Notes under the pieces: generated by a model
Databases searched by the model: none
What the model was told of the DNA's origin: nothing
Seen by the model: the letters and a program-made list of their open reading frames with translations, nothing else
From: Candidatus Bacteroides intestinavium
GTDB taxonomy: Bacteria; Bacteroidota; Bacteroidia; Bacteroidales; Bacteroidaceae
Reading direction: 5' to 3'
Assembly: GCA_019118325.1 (NCBI GenBank)
Contig: DWZE01000069.1
Location: forward strand, 1-64,000
DNA: 64,000 nucleotides
Shown: positions 15,789-25,220 of the stretch, in pieces
How the letters are laid out: every line of letters begins with the position of its first letter
Numbering within the stretch: the first letter of the stretch is position 1
Made by a program: the position numbers and the translations under genes

Positions 15789-16958
15789 TTACTTCTTATA
15801 CTTCATCAGCATCAGCACCGGATTGTCCTCCGCACCCAGGCGGGAAGCGATGTCCTTCAGCGGGCCTTCGTTCAACTCGCCATCCTCATAAGCGGTGACC
15901 AGCTCGTCCGCAGAAAGGACTTGCAGGGCAGCCACGCCGTGACGGTTTACCGGACTGTCTATCACATTGGCCTCGCGACCGTCTTTGAAATCCGTATTCC
16001 TCACGACAGGCGTATAGACGGCTTTTTCCTGTCGGTCGTACATCCAGTCGTCACGGCTAAAACCTTTGCCGGTGACCGGATCGAATTCCTTCCGCATCCC
16101 CTGCATGAAATAATAGCGGTCTGTCACCGTACTCATGCAAAACAGCCGCTCCGGTTCGGCAGACGGAAGAGTGACCAGAAACGGCTCCATTTCGTCTTCC
16201 GACGGCACATAGTTATACACCGTATCGGCCGAAATCTCCACCAGCAGCCAGTCGCCCTGGTTGGGCACAATGGCAGCGGGCGGGAAAGCCACCGCTACCA
16301 TATCCCCTTTCCACACATAAGGCCCTACGGCTTCCGCGAAGTGAACAGGCAAAGCCCGCTCCACATGCCCGTCCTGCTTGGAAATGATGGCATGATAGTA
16401 AGGCTGCGAAGGCGGTTCTCCCTCCCGCCGCTGAGCGGAAGCATCATATACAATCAGGTGCTCCTTGTCGTAGTTCATCACGGTGTGGCAGACAAAGCCT
16501 TCGCGCAGAGGGACGTTGCGGCGGAAGCGGCCTTCCCAGTCATACACCAGGATTTTATTGACCGACGCATCGACCACAAACAATTCCCCGCCGGCTTCGT
16601 CCAACACCACGCCACCCAGATAGGTGTATTCTCCGCCGCTCTGCCCCCGGCGGTTAATGCAACGTACGCCACGCCCGTTTTGACGGTCGAAAAGGTAAAG
16701 ATTGCCATCGTTGTTCCAGTTCTTTACGGCCACGAAATGTTCGCTGATGTCCAACACTTCCCCTTGCGTGACAAACTCATCACTCGTCTCCAGCGGCACA
16801 TACTCCACGTCGAACAGGTCCTGCACCACCAGTTCTTTCTCCGGATACTCCTTCCCCATATCGATGACGGGAAGCGTGTCCGCCTGTTCCGCTTGCCGGC
16901 AGCCCGCAAAGGCCCAGGCGGTCGCCAAGGCCAGTGCCGGAATAAGATACTTCTTCAT
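15789..16958 (-). CDS. 6-bladed beta-propeller lipoprotein
   Basis: A 389-residue lipoprotein. Signal peptide MKKYLIPALALATAWAFAGC with the lipobox Cys at residue 20. The mature part opens with the conserved segment LFDVEYVPLETSDEFVTQGEV and continues through repeated blade-like strands (NLYLFDRQNGRGVRCINRRG, SGGEYTYLGGVVLDEAGGEL, KILVYDWEGRF). This is the layout of the Bacteroidetes 6-bladed beta-propeller family often annotated with DUF4934. Function is unknown; such proteins lie in the periplasm or at the outer membrane and may bind ligands. It is monocistronic, set off by repeat DNA on both sides (44-bp direct repeats at 15613 and 17086). Confidence 0.85.
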   Translation of the reverse strand: MKKYLIPALALATAWAFAGCRQAEQADTLPVIDMGKEYPEKELVVQDLFDVEYVPLETSDEFVTQGEVLDISEHFVAVKNWNNDGNLYLFDRQNGRGVRCINRRGQSGGEYTYLGGVVLDEAGGELFVVDASVNKILVYDWEGRFRRNVPLREGFVCHTVMNYDKEHLIVYDASAQRREGEPPSQPYYHAIISKQDGHVERALPVHFAEAVGPYVWKGDMVAVAFPPAAIVPNQGDWLLVEISADTVYNYVPSEDEMEPFLVTLPSAEPERLFCMSTVTDRYYFMQGMRKEFDPVTGKGFSRDDWMYDRQEKAVYTPVVRNTDFKDGREANVIDSPVNRHGVAALQVLSADELVTAYEDGELNEGPLKDIASRLGAEDNPVLMLMKYKK

Positions 16959-17002
16959 CGTTGTAAACTAAGTAATTGGCTGAAATAAATGCTTCCCAAT
17001 TA

Positions 17003-17066
17003 AATACAGAGACACCGAGTTTCACAGGCGCTTATCAAGGCACCATTGTCTCAGCGTCTCTGTATT
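17003..17066. repeat. Inverted repeat upstream of the beta-propeller gene
   Basis: The arms aatacagagac (17003-17013) and gtctctgtatt (17056-17066) are perfectly complementary. It would be the leader or promoter region of the minus-strand lipoprotein gene, or a bidirectional signal with the pepP 3' end. Confidence 0.5.
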
Positions 17067-17085
17067 CAGCATAGGCATACTAATC

Positions 17086-17129
17086 ATCTGCGGCCATCAG
17101 TTTTTACTCTGTGTCATCCGCGTGCCATT
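17086..17129 (+). repeat. 44-bp direct repeat, right copy
   Basis: Same orientation as 15613-15656 with 5 differences in 44. It lacks the complementary left arm that makes the first copy a terminator. Confidence 0.7.
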
Positions 17130-17133
17130 GCCC

Positions 17134-18507
17134 TCAGCGCATTGCCTCCACTTCGTCCGGCGTCAAGGGTATCTTCTTGCCCAGGCGGCGGGCGCCGGTG
17201 TCGGTGATGAGGTAATCCTCTTCGTTGCGGATGCCACCGAAGTGGCGGTATTCCTCCACCTTATCATAATTGATGAAGTCGGTGAACTTGCCCTGGCCGC
17301 GCCACAGGTCTATCAGTTCGGGGATGAAATAGATGCCCGGCTCGACGGTGTGGACAAAGCCCGGCTCCAGCGGGATGGCCAGACGCTGGCTCTTACGGCC
17401 GAACTGCGTGCTCTTGGGCTGGCCGTCGTAGCCCACCCATTGTTCACCCAGGTTCTCCATGTCGTGCACATCCAGACCCATCATGTGCCCCAGTCCGTGG
17501 GGATAGAACAGGGCGTGGGCGCCTTCGCGCACGGCATCTTCGGCATTGCCCTTCATCAGGCCCAGTTCCTTCAGTCCCTCCACCATGACGCGGGCGGAGA
17601 GGTCGTAGACGTCCATGTAGGGGATGCCCGGGCGCAGGGCCTTGACGGACTCCAGGTGCATGGCGTTCTGAATTTCGTAGACGGCACGCTGGCGCGGGGT
17701 GAAAGTCTTCGAGACGGGAATGGTGGACGACATGTCGCCGCAGTAGCCCGAAGGCAGTTCGGCACCGGCGTCGATGAGGAAGAGTTGCCCCTCCTCGATG
17801 CGGTTGCCGTGGTAATGGTTGTGCAGGGTCTGCCCGTTGATGGTGGCGATGGTGGCGAATGACAGTTCGCAGTTGTGGCTCTCGGCCACATGGTTCATCT
17901 CGGCCACCACTTCATACTCGTACATGCCGGGACGGATGAAGCGCGTGGCGGCGATGTGCATATCGGCAGTGATGTCGCAGGCGCGCTCTATCTCGGCAAT
18001 CTCCTCGGCCGACTTGTGGTTGCGCTGCTTCACCACGGCGCGGATGAACGGCACGGAGCCTTCCTGATGGGCGGGAGGCAGTCCCAGCCAGTCCATCAGT
18101 TTCAGCTTGTGCTCAGGGCGATAGGGCGGCAGGTAATGGATGGTGCGCCCCTGCTGGATGGCACGATGCAGATAGGCCATCAGCTGGTCCGAGGGACGCG
18201 TCTCGGTGATGCCCACGGCGGCTGCCTTTTCGTGCAGAGTGGGCTGCGTGCCCATCCAGACGATGTAGTCGATGGACAACTCGTCGCCGAAGATAATCTC
18301 GCGGTCCTCGTCGATGTCTATCACGGCATTCAGCCCGGCAAAATTCAGGCCGAAATAATAGAGGAAAGAGGAATCCTGCCGGTAGCGGAAGGTATTGTCC
18401 TCGTAGTTCAGTCCCTGTTCGTCATTGCCCAGGAACAGCAGCAACCCTTGCCCGACGGCTTTCTTCAGCCCGGCCCGACGCTGCACGTAGGTTTCTTTTG
18501 CAAACAT
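17134..18507 (-). CDS. pepP: Xaa-Pro aminopeptidase (M24B)
   Basis: A 457-residue cytosolic metallopeptidase that removes N-terminal residues preceding proline. N-terminal creatinase-like domain (VQRRAGLKKAVGQGLLLFLG) up to ~175, then the pita-bread catalytic domain. Metal ligands are visible: the two Asp in LFLIDAGAELPSGYCGDMSS, the His in HGLGHMMGLDVHD, Glu in TVEPGIYF and Glu near GGIRNEEDYLIT. Length is typical. The leader is unusual: the putative TATCTTTG -7 (18651-18658) lies about 140 nt upstream of the ATG, so the 22-bp repeat array (18558-18645) would be transcribed as part of the mRNA leader. Confidence 0.95.
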   Translation of the reverse strand: MFAKETYVQRRAGLKKAVGQGLLLFLGNDEQGLNYEDNTFRYRQDSSFLYYFGLNFAGLNAVIDIDEDREIIFGDELSIDYIVWMGTQPTLHEKAAAVGITETRPSDQLMAYLHRAIQQGRTIHYLPPYRPEHKLKLMDWLGLPPAHQEGSVPFIRAVVKQRNHKSAEEIAEIERACDITADMHIAATRFIRPGMYEYEVVAEMNHVAESHNCELSFATIATINGQTLHNHYHGNRIEEGQLFLIDAGAELPSGYCGDMSSTIPVSKTFTPRQRAVYEIQNAMHLESVKALRPGIPYMDVYDLSARVMVEGLKELGLMKGNAEDAVREGAHALFYPHGLGHMMGLDVHDMENLGEQWVGYDGQPKSTQFGRKSQRLAIPLEPGFVHTVEPGIYFIPELIDLWRGQGKFTDFINYDKVEEYRHFGGIRNEEDYLITDTGARRLGKKIPLTPDEVEAMR

Positions 18508-18557
18508 AGTTCTCTAATTTCTTTAGGTATTCTGAATAATCATTGGCGTCTTCGGAC

Positions 18558-18645
18558 GGGGATATCACGGCCCGTGTCCGCTGATATCTGCGCCCGGACA
18601 CGCTGATATCTGCGCCCGCGGGCCGCGATATCTCCGCCTTTAAGT
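18558..18645. repeat. 22-bp GATATC repeat array, copy 2
   Basis: Four units of 22 bp (18558, 18580, 18602, 18624), each with a gatatc core near its start, such as gctgatatctgcgcccggac. It lies between the divergent pepP and rpoN genes and downstream of the putative pepP -7 element. Confidence 0.8.
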
Positions 18646-18650
18646 CCCCC

Positions 18651-18658
18651 CAAAGATA
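18651..18658 (-). promoter_or_regulatory. Putative -7 element of pepP
   Basis: The minus strand reads TATCTTTG (TAnnTTTG consensus). No clear TTG was found at the -33 position. Confidence 0.4.
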
Positions 18659-18752
18659 CGTAGAAAAACAGAAAGCCACACACGGACGAGACAAAAATCG
18701 CTCTCCGCTTGAAATATCGCCCCGCAATGTTTCGCTTTCGCGAACTATTCAC

Positions 18753-18760
18753 TACATTTG
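18753..18760 (+). promoter_or_regulatory. Putative -7 element of rpoN
   Basis: TACATTTG matches the TAnnTTTG consensus exactly, 28 nt before the rpoN start codon. The -33 region is tttcg-rich but has no TTG at the ideal spacing. Confidence 0.5.
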
Positions 18761-18788
18761 TGCCCGCAACCATATCGGAGATTCATCT

Positions 18789-20279
18789 ATGGCACAAACT
18801 TCCCGACAAGTACAGACGCAGGCGCAGCAACAGGTGCAGACCCTCTCGCCCCAACAGATACAGGTGGTACGCCTGCTGGAGTTACCCGCCGTGGAGCTGG
18901 AGGACCGCGTGCGCGCCGAACTGCTGGAGAACCCCGCCCTCGAAGAAGGCAAGGAAGAACCGGCCACGGACGACTATGCCGACACGACAGGCACAGACAC
19001 GGAAAGCCCCGAGGACGGCGGGGACACCGACTACGACTCGCTGAGCGACTACCTGACGGAAGACGACATCCCCGACTACAAGCTGCAGGAAAACAACCGA
19101 AGCCGCGACGACCGGGCGGAGGAAATCCCCTTCTCCGACGCCACCTCCTTCTACGAAACCCTGAAGGAACAACTGGGCGAACAGGACTTGACGCCCCACC
19201 GCCGCGAGCTGGCCGAGTACCTCATCGGCTCGCTGGACGACGACGGCCTGCTGCGCAAGTCACTGGACAGCATCAGCGACGAACTGGCCATCTATGCCGG
19301 TGTGGAGACCAACCCACAGGAACTGGAGGAAGTCCTGAAGATTATCCAGGACTTCGACCCGCCCGGCCTGGGTGCAAGAAGTCTGCAGGAATGCCTCCTC
19401 ATCCAGATACGCCGCAAACAGGAACAGCGCACCAAACCCGACCCCTTGCTCAAAGTGGAAGAAGACATCGTGGCCGACTGCTACGACGAGTTCACCCGCA
19501 AGCACTGGGACAAGATACAGCAGAAGCTGGACATCGACAAGGACACAACCGAACGCGCCATCCGCGAAATCTGCCGCCTCAACCCGCGCCCGGGCGCCTC
19601 GATGGGCGAGGCCATCGGCAAGAACATGCAGCAGATTGTGCCCGACTTCATCGTCGAGACTGCGGATGACGGCACCGTCACCCTCAGCCTCAACAACCGC
19701 AACGTGCCCGAGCTGCGCATCAGCCGCGACTTCAGCACCTTGCTGGAGGAGCATACCAAGAACCGGGCCAACCAGACGAAAGAGTCGCGCGAGGCACTGA
19801 TGTTCCTCAAACAGAAGATGGACGCCGCACAGGGCTTCATTGACGCTGTGAAGCAACGGCAAAACACACTGATGAAAACCATGCAGGCCATCATCGACCT
19901 GCAACGCCCATTCTTCCAGGAAGGCGACGAGTCTCTGCTGCGCCCCATGATTCTGAAGGACGTGGCCGAGCGGGCCGGGCTGGACATCTCCACCGTGTCG
20001 CGCGTCAGCAACAGCAAGTACGTGCAGACCAACTTCGGCATTTACCCGCTGAAATTCTTCTTCAGCGACGGCTATGTCACCGAAGATGGCGAGGAAATGT
20101 CCGTCCGCGAAATACGCAAGATACTGAAGGAGTGCATCGACGGTGAAGACAAGGCCAAGCCCTACACCGACGACGAACTGTGCGAACTGCTGAAGCAGAA
20201 GGGCTACCCCATCGCCCGCCGCACCGTGGCCAAGTATCGCCAACAAATGAACATCCCCGTGGCACGCCTGCGGAGATAA
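18789..20279 (+). CDS. rpoN: RNA polymerase sigma-54 factor
   Basis: A 496-residue sigma-54. Region I is glutamine-rich (QVQTQAQQQVQTLSPQQIQV) and is followed by the acidic region II. The core-binding and helix-turn-helix parts include MILKDVAERAGLDISTVSRV, and the diagnostic RpoN box is near the C-terminus (ARRTVAKYRQQMNIPVARLR). It directs transcription from -24/-12 promoters with the help of AAA+ activators, none of which is in this window. It heads a run of same-strand genes (PAP2-like, gcvH) with a 31-nt gap to the next. Length is normal. Confidence 0.97.
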   Translation: MAQTSRQVQTQAQQQVQTLSPQQIQVVRLLELPAVELEDRVRAELLENPALEEGKEEPATDDYADTTGTDTESPEDGGDTDYDSLSDYLTEDDIPDYKLQENNRSRDDRAEEIPFSDATSFYETLKEQLGEQDLTPHRRELAEYLIGSLDDDGLLRKSLDSISDELAIYAGVETNPQELEEVLKIIQDFDPPGLGARSLQECLLIQIRRKQEQRTKPDPLLKVEEDIVADCYDEFTRKHWDKIQQKLDIDKDTTERAIREICRLNPRPGASMGEAIGKNMQQIVPDFIVETADDGTVTLSLNNRNVPELRISRDFSTLLEEHTKNRANQTKESREALMFLKQKMDAAQGFIDAVKQRQNTLMKTMQAIIDLQRPFFQEGDESLLRPMILKDVAERAGLDISTVSRVSNSKYVQTNFGIYPLKFFFSDGYVTEDGEEMSVREIRKILKECIDGEDKAKPYTDDELCELLKQKGYPIARRTVAKYRQQMNIPVARLRR

Positions 20280-20310
20280 TGAACCAGATAGAAAACGAAC
20301 GAATTACCCC

Positions 20311-20979
20311 ATGGATACAAAGGAAGAAAAAGGACTGGTGCAAGTGGCCCGGGTGGTGTCGGCGGTGTTCACGCCGTTTTCCATCCCGTTTCTGGCCTAT
20401 CTGGTGTTGTTCTTTCTCACCTACCTGCGCATGATGCCGTTCACCTACAAACTGATAGTGCTGGGCGTGGCCTACTGTTTCACCATCTTCCTGCCCACAC
20501 TGACCATTTTCCTGTTCCGCAAGTGGAACGGGTTCAATCGCAGCGACCTGCTGGAACGCCGGCGGCGTTATGTGCCCTTCCTGCTCACCATCACGTCCTA
20601 CGCCTTCGGGCTGGCCCTGATGTACCGGATGCGGTTGCCCTGGTACATGGTCAACATCCTTTGGGCGGCGCTGGTCATCATGGTCATCTGCGTGGCGCTC
20701 AACCTGAAGTGGAAACTCAGCGAACACATGGCCGGAGCCGGCGCGGTGATAGGCGGCGTAGTGGTGTTCAGTTCGCTGTTCGACTACAACCCCGTGTGGT
20801 GGCTGTGCTTCTTCATCCTCATCTCGGGGATGCTGGGCAGCGCACGCATCATCCTGCGGCATCACACTCCGGGCGAGGTATTGGGCGGCTTCATCGTGGG
20901 GCTGGTCTGCTCGATGCTGGTACTGGACCCCTTCTACAGCGTCATGATGCGAATGTTTATTAACTCTATAACCCATTAA
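20311..20979 (+). CDS. PAP2-like integral membrane protein
   Basis: A 222-residue protein with about six membrane helices. The C-terminal half resembles a type 2 phosphatidic acid phosphatase core: KLSEHMAG in the place of the PSGH motif and [18 protein letters not shown] in the place of SRxxxxxHxxxD. The His residues are present but the usual first motif (KxxxxxxRP) and the final Asp are not, so catalysis is uncertain. Probably in the inner membrane. Situated between rpoN and gcvH with 31- and 11-nt gaps, so cotranscription is likely although the functions are unrelated. Confidence 0.75.
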   Translation: MDTKEEKGLVQVARVVSAVFTPFSIPFLAYLVLFFLTYLRMMPFTYKLIVLGVAYCFTIFLPTLTIFLFRKWNGFNRSDLLERRRRYVPFLLTITSYAFGLALMYRMRLPWYMVNILWAALVIMVICVALNLKWKLSEHMAGAGAVIGGVVVFSSLFDYNPVWWLCFFILISGMLGSARIILRHHTPGEVLGGFIVGLVCSMLVLDPFYSVMMRMFINSITH

Positions 20980-20990
20980 AACCAACTATT

Positions 20991-21371
20991 ATGAACTATC
21001 CGACTAACGTAAAGTACACCAAGGAACATGAGTGGATCCGCCTGGAAGGCGACATCGCCTATGTAGGCATCACTGACTATGCACAGCAGCAGCTGGGCGA
21101 CATTGTCTTCGTAGACATCCAGACGGAAGGCGAGACGCTGGAAGCCGGCGAGGCTTTCGGCACCATCGAAGTAGTAAAGACCATCTCCGACCTCTTCATG
21201 CCCGTCAGCGGCGAAGTACTGGAGCAGAACAGCACCCTGGCCGACCAGCCCGAACTGGTGAACCAGGATCCCTACGGCGAAGGCTGGCTAATCAAGGTGA
21301 AGCCCGCCGCAGACGCCGACTTCGACAGCCTGCTGGATGCAGAAGCGTACAAGGCACTCATCAATGAGTGA
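20991..21371 (+). CDS. gcvH: Glycine cleavage system H protein
   Basis: A 126-residue lipoyl carrier that shuttles the methylamine group between the P, T and L proteins of glycine cleavage. Lipoyl-domain features are clear: [20 protein letters not shown] at the start, then [20 protein letters not shown] with the modified lysine at residue 63 and the trailing GEVLEQN. The C-terminus ([13 protein letters not shown]) is also typical. The other gcv genes are not in the window. Starts 11 nt after the PAP2-like gene. Confidence 0.96.
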   Translation: MNYPTNVKYTKEHEWIRLEGDIAYVGITDYAQQQLGDIVFVDIQTEGETLEAGEAFGTIEVVKTISDLFMPVSGEVLEQNSTLADQPELVNQDPYGEGWLIKVKPAADADFDSLLDAEAYKALINE

Positions 21372-21401
21372 TAAATTAGGAATTTAGCGGGCTTTGCCCG
21401 C

Positions 21402-21545
21402 AGGAGTCAAAAGGAGTTAGAAGGAGTTATCGCTTCGCTTGGGGAGTTAAAGGCCAATACCACATTTGCATCGATGATGCCAGTTATCGCCGGACCAACT
21501 ATCGGCCTATAACTCCCTCTCACTCCTTATAACTCCCTCCCATTC
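21402..21545. repeat. GGAGTTA palindromic repeat, copy C
   Basis: Left heptamers aaggagttagaaggagtta, then atcgcttcgct, the core ttatcgccggaccaactatc (reverse complement of the core in copies D and E), then taactccctc and taactccctcc heptamers. Able to form a long hairpin between gcvH and purE. Confidence 0.8.
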
Positions 21546-21580
21546 CTCAAAGATAAATTATCATTTAATCCTCTACAATT

Positions 21581-22090
21581 ATGACCCCCATAGTTAGCAT
21601 CATCATGGGCAGCACTTCCGACCTTCCCGTCATGGAAAAAGCCGCCCAACTACTGAACGATATGCACGTGCCCTTCGAGATGAATGCCCTCTCGGCACAC
21701 CGCACGCCCGAAGCCGTCGAACAGTTTGCCAAGAACGCGGCCGGACGCGGCATCCGCGTCATCATCGCCGCAGCCGGTATGGCCGCAGCCCTGCCCGGTG
21801 TGATTGCCGCCAACACCACGCTGCCCGTCATCGGCGTACCCGTCAAAGGCAGCGTGCTGGACGGTGTGGATGCCCTCTACTCCATCATCCAGATGCCTCC
21901 CGGCATCCCCGTGGCCACTGTTGCCATCAACGGAGCGATGAACGCCGCCATCCTGGCCGTACAGATATTGGCCTTGAGCGACCCACAACTGGCCGAAGCC
22001 TTCGCCTCCTACAAGGAAGGACTGAAGAAAAAAATCACCAAGGCCAACGAGGAACTGAAAGAAGTGAAATACGAGTACAAAGTCAATTAA
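21581..22090 (+). CDS. purE: N5-carboxyaminoimidazole ribonucleotide mutase
   Basis: A 169-residue class I PurE that converts N5-CAIR to CAIR in purine synthesis. Signature segments: IIMGSTSDLPVMEKAAQLL at the N-terminus, the active-site ALSAHRTPE (about residues 44-52), IIAAAGMAAALPGVIA, GVPVKGSVLDGVDALYSIIQ and GIPVATVAINGAMNAAILAV. Length is normal. Followed after 5 nt by ispG with a GTG start, so the two are cotranscribed. purD is elsewhere in the window (53.2-54.4 kb). Confidence 0.97.
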   Translation: MTPIVSIIMGSTSDLPVMEKAAQLLNDMHVPFEMNALSAHRTPEAVEQFAKNAAGRGIRVIIAAAGMAAALPGVIAANTTLPVIGVPVKGSVLDGVDALYSIIQMPPGIPVATVAINGAMNAAILAVQILALSDPQLAEAFASYKEGLKKKITKANEELKEVKYEYKVN

Positions 22091-22095
22091 AAGAA

Positions 22096-23940
22096 GTGGA
22101 CTTATTCAACTATTCCCGTCGGGAGACAACCGAAGTAAACATCGGCGGCACGCCATTGGGCGGCCATAATCCCATCCGCGTGCAGAGCATGACGAACACC
22201 AACACACTGGACACGGATGCCTGCGTGGCGCAAATCAAACGAATCGTTGCAGCAGGAGGCGAATATGTACGCCTCACGGCGCAAGGCACGAAGGAGGCCG
22301 AGAACCTGCGCAACATCAATGCCGCCCTGCGCGCTGAGGGCTGCATGGTGCCCCTCGTGGCAGACATTCACTTCAACCCCAATGTGGCCGACGTGGCCGC
22401 AAAGTATGTGGAGAAAGTACGCATCAATCCGGGCAATTACGTCGATGCCGCCCGCACTTTCAAGCATCTGGAATACACCGACGAGGAGTATGCCCACGAA
22501 CTCCAGAAGATACGCGACCGTTTCGTCCCTTTCCTCCGCATCTGCCGGGAAAACCACACGGCCATCCGCATCGGCGTGAACCACGGTTCGTTGTCGGACC
22601 GTATCATGTCCCGCTACGGCGATACGCCCGAAGGCATGGTGGAATCATGCATGGAATTCCTGCGCATCTGCGTGGACGAGGACTTCAAAGATGTGGTCAT
22701 CTCCATCAAGGCATCGAACACGGTGGTGATGGTCCGCACCGTGCGCCTGCTGGTGGACACGATGGAGCGGGAGAACATGTACTTCCCCCTGCATCTGGGC
22801 GTGACCGAAGCCGGCGACGGTGAAGACGGACGCATCAAGTCTGCCGTGGGCATCGGCGCCCTGCTGGCCGACGGACTGGGCGACACCATCCGCGTCTCGC
22901 TGAGCGAAGCTCCCGAAGCGGAGATTCCCGTAGCCCGCAAACTGGTGGACTATGTCACGAAACGCACCGGACATCCTTATATCCCCGGTCCCCAAGACAC
23001 ATCCTTCGACTATCTCCGCCCCACCCGCCGCGAAACAAAGGCAGTGCAAAAGATTGGCGGAGACAATGTCCCCGCAGTACTTTGCGCCCGACTGGACGGG
23101 AACCTGGACGTCGACCCGCCATTCATGCCAGACTATATCTACGTAGGCCGGCAACTGCCCGACGAACGCCCGCAAGGTCCACAGTATATTGTTGACGCCG
23201 ACCTCTGGCAGGGACAGACTGACTGCTGGCCCGCCTTCAAGACCGACCAGCTGTTCTTCATGGCCGGATGCACCGCCCCGCTGAAGTTCCTCTTCATCAC
23301 CTATATGGGACTGAACGATGAAGCCCTGGCCTGCCTGAAGCATCACCCCGAAGTGGTGCTCATCGCACAGAGCAACCATCCCAACCGCTTGGGCGAACAG
23401 CGCGCCCTGGCCCTCCAACTGATGCAGGAAGGACTGAAGAACCCCGTCGTATTCTTCCAGCATTACGCCGAGAATGATTTGGAAGACTTCCAGCTGAAAG
23501 CCGCTACAGACATGGGCGCCCTCTTGCTGGATGGACTGGCAGACGGCATTTTCCTCTTCAACCAAGGAGACATAGCCCCGAAGGCGCTGGACACTACCGC
23601 CTTCGGCATCCTTCAGGCCGCACGGACCCGCACCAGCAAGACGGAGTATATCTCCTGCCCCGGCTGCGGACGCACACTCTACGACCTGCCGGGCACCATC
23701 GCCCGCATCAAAGCAGCTACATCGCACCTGAAAGGACTGAAAATAGGCATCATGGGGTGCATCGTCAATGGCCCGGGCGAGATGGCCGATGCCGACTATG
23801 GCTATGTGGGCGCCGGACGCGGCAAGGTCAGCCTCTATAAGAAAAAGGAATGTGTCGAAAAGAACATCCCTGAAGCAGAAGCCGTGAATCGCCTCATTGA
23901 ACTGATCAAGAGCAACGGCGATTACAAGCCTACGCTCTAA
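22096..23940 (+). CDS. ispG: 4-hydroxy-3-methylbut-2-enyl diphosphate synthase (long form)
   Basis: A 614-residue Fe-S enzyme of the MEP isoprenoid pathway. The start is GTG directly after purE, with AAAGAAG upstream; the protein begins MDLFNYSRRETTEVNIGG, the expected N-terminus. The TIM-barrel part includes PIRVQSMTNTNTLDT and VRINPGNYVDA. A large insert between ~290 and ~520 is characteristic of the Bacteroidetes/Chlamydia/plant-type enzyme. The C-terminal 4Fe-4S ligands appear in SCPGCGRTL and MGCIVNGPGEMADAD. A bidirectional terminator hairpin follows at 24008-24050. Confidence 0.96.
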   Translation: MDLFNYSRRETTEVNIGGTPLGGHNPIRVQSMTNTNTLDTDACVAQIKRIVAAGGEYVRLTAQGTKEAENLRNINAALRAEGCMVPLVADIHFNPNVADVAAKYVEKVRINPGNYVDAARTFKHLEYTDEEYAHELQKIRDRFVPFLRICRENHTAIRIGVNHGSLSDRIMSRYGDTPEGMVESCMEFLRICVDEDFKDVVISIKASNTVVMVRTVRLLVDTMERENMYFPLHLGVTEAGDGEDGRIKSAVGIGALLADGLGDTIRVSLSEAPEAEIPVARKLVDYVTKRTGHPYIPGPQDTSFDYLRPTRRETKAVQKIGGDNVPAVLCARLDGNLDVDPPFMPDYIYVGRQLPDERPQGPQYIVDADLWQGQTDCWPAFKTDQLFFMAGCTAPLKFLFITYMGLNDEALACLKHHPEVVLIAQSNHPNRLGEQRALALQLMQEGLKNPVVFFQHYAENDLEDFQLKAATDMGALLLDGLADGIFLFNQGDIAPKALDTTAFGILQAARTRTSKTEYISCPGCGRTLYDLPGTIARIKAATSHLKGLKIGIMGCIVNGPGEMADADYGYVGAGRGKVSLYKKKECVEKNIPEAEAVNRLIELIKSNGDYKPTL

Positions 23941-24007
23941 ACACGATGCCCTACACATCAACCATACAGCCGGCATCTGACGGCAGTATGCCCCACCGGA
24001 ACGCACA

Positions 24008-24050
24008 AACAGCGGTACGCCTGAATAGTCACAAGCGTACCGCTGTTTTC
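24008..24050 (+). terminator. Rho-independent terminator after ispG
   Basis: A 13-bp perfect stem aacagcggtacgc / gcgtaccgctgtt (24008-24020 with 24035-24047) with a 14-nt loop and a short T-run. It may work in both directions, as the AraC gene converges from the other side. Confidence 0.75.
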
Positions 24051-24068
24051 CAATGAACCATGTCCTTG

Positions 24069-24953
24069 TCAGTTCCCCTTCCCCAGCACCTTCTCGCGAT
24101 ACTGCTTGGGGGACAATCCCAGATGCTTCTTGACATAGCGGCCAAAGAAGGAAAGATTGGGAAACTCCAGTTCGTTGCAGATTTCCTTGACACTCCGGCC
24201 GCGTTGTTTCAGCAGGAAATCAATGTCCTTCACCACATAGCGGTTGATAAGCTCGCTGGCCGTCTCGCCGCTGACTTCCTTGCAAACCGTGGACAGGTAC
24301 TTGGGCGTCAGACACAGCTTGTCGGCATAATAGGCCACGCTGCGCGATTTGGGATAAGAAGAAGAGAGCAGCGAAAGGAAATTCCGGAATACGTTGCTGC
24401 CCGCCGAGTAAGACTGCGGCCGGAAATCGGCAAAACGGTCCAACACGTCATGCAACTCGATGAGGAACGCCGTCAGGAGGGCATCGACCAATTCCTTGCT
24501 ATGCCGGCGGGCAGTTCCCGTCAGCCGCGAACGCATCAGGTCATAGTACAGGCAAAAATCCTTCACCTCGTCCGGCGTGAGCGACAATACGGGCGACTTC
24601 TCCAGAAACATCATCACGTCCCACGTGTTCTCGGACGGAATCATCGTCAGCTGTTTCAGGTATTCCTTCGACAGGCATATACAACGAAAATCAAAATCCA
24701 TGCTGGCCACGCTCTTCCCCAAAATGATATTAGGATGGCAAATCAGCGCGTCATAAGCCCGCATGTCGTACGTCCGCCCTTCGATATTCACCGTTGCCTG
24801 TCCGCGCAGGCATACCATCATCAGGAAATGCTCCAACTTCATGGCTTCCCCAAACTCCTGGTTCTGCAGATTCTCCACAAAAGCGATGCGCTCGTCTGAA
24901 TAGACGGCCCAATTCCGCCCCTTGTGCTTCTGGTTCAAAGCATTTTCTTCCAT
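24069..24953 (-). CDS. AraC-family transcriptional regulator
   Basis: A 294-residue cytosolic regulator. The N-terminal half resembles an AraC-type cupin-like ligand region (EHFLMMVCLRGQATVNIEGR). The C-terminal ~100 residues form the double helix-turn-helix: SVAYYADKLCLTPKYLSTVC, then KEICNELEFPNLSFFGRYVK and HLGLSPKQYRE. The gene stands alone between ispG and a small winged-helix gene, so the regulon cannot be inferred. The start follows the first ATG of the ORF, after an AT-rich leader. Confidence 0.9.
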   Translation of the reverse strand: MEENALNQKHKGRNWAVYSDERIAFVENLQNQEFGEAMKLEHFLMMVCLRGQATVNIEGRTYDMRAYDALICHPNIILGKSVASMDFDFRCICLSKEYLKQLTMIPSENTWDVMMFLEKSPVLSLTPDEVKDFCLYYDLMRSRLTGTARRHSKELVDALLTAFLIELHDVLDRFADFRPQSYSAGSNVFRNFLSLLSSSYPKSRSVAYYADKLCLTPKYLSTVCKEVSGETASELINRYVVKDIDFLLKQRGRSVKEICNELEFPNLSFFGRYVKKHLGLSPKQYREKVLGKGN

Positions 24954-25220
24954 TTATACCTAGTTAAGTGTTTGATTTGGACGCAAAGTAAGACAATATT
25001 TCCGACACGGAAGTTCTGCATTCCGCGCCATAAATGTCCTAAAATTCCGATACCCCGCCCATGACCTGCAATCTGTCCAACAAACAAGGAGCCTGATACG
25101 GCCAATTTATAAAAAAAAGTAAAACAGAACACAATTAATACACAACAGGATGTAAGTTTTTCACCCAAAGTTCCTTTCTTTGCAATAAAGAATCTAATTT
25201 CATTAATATCAAGTACAAAT

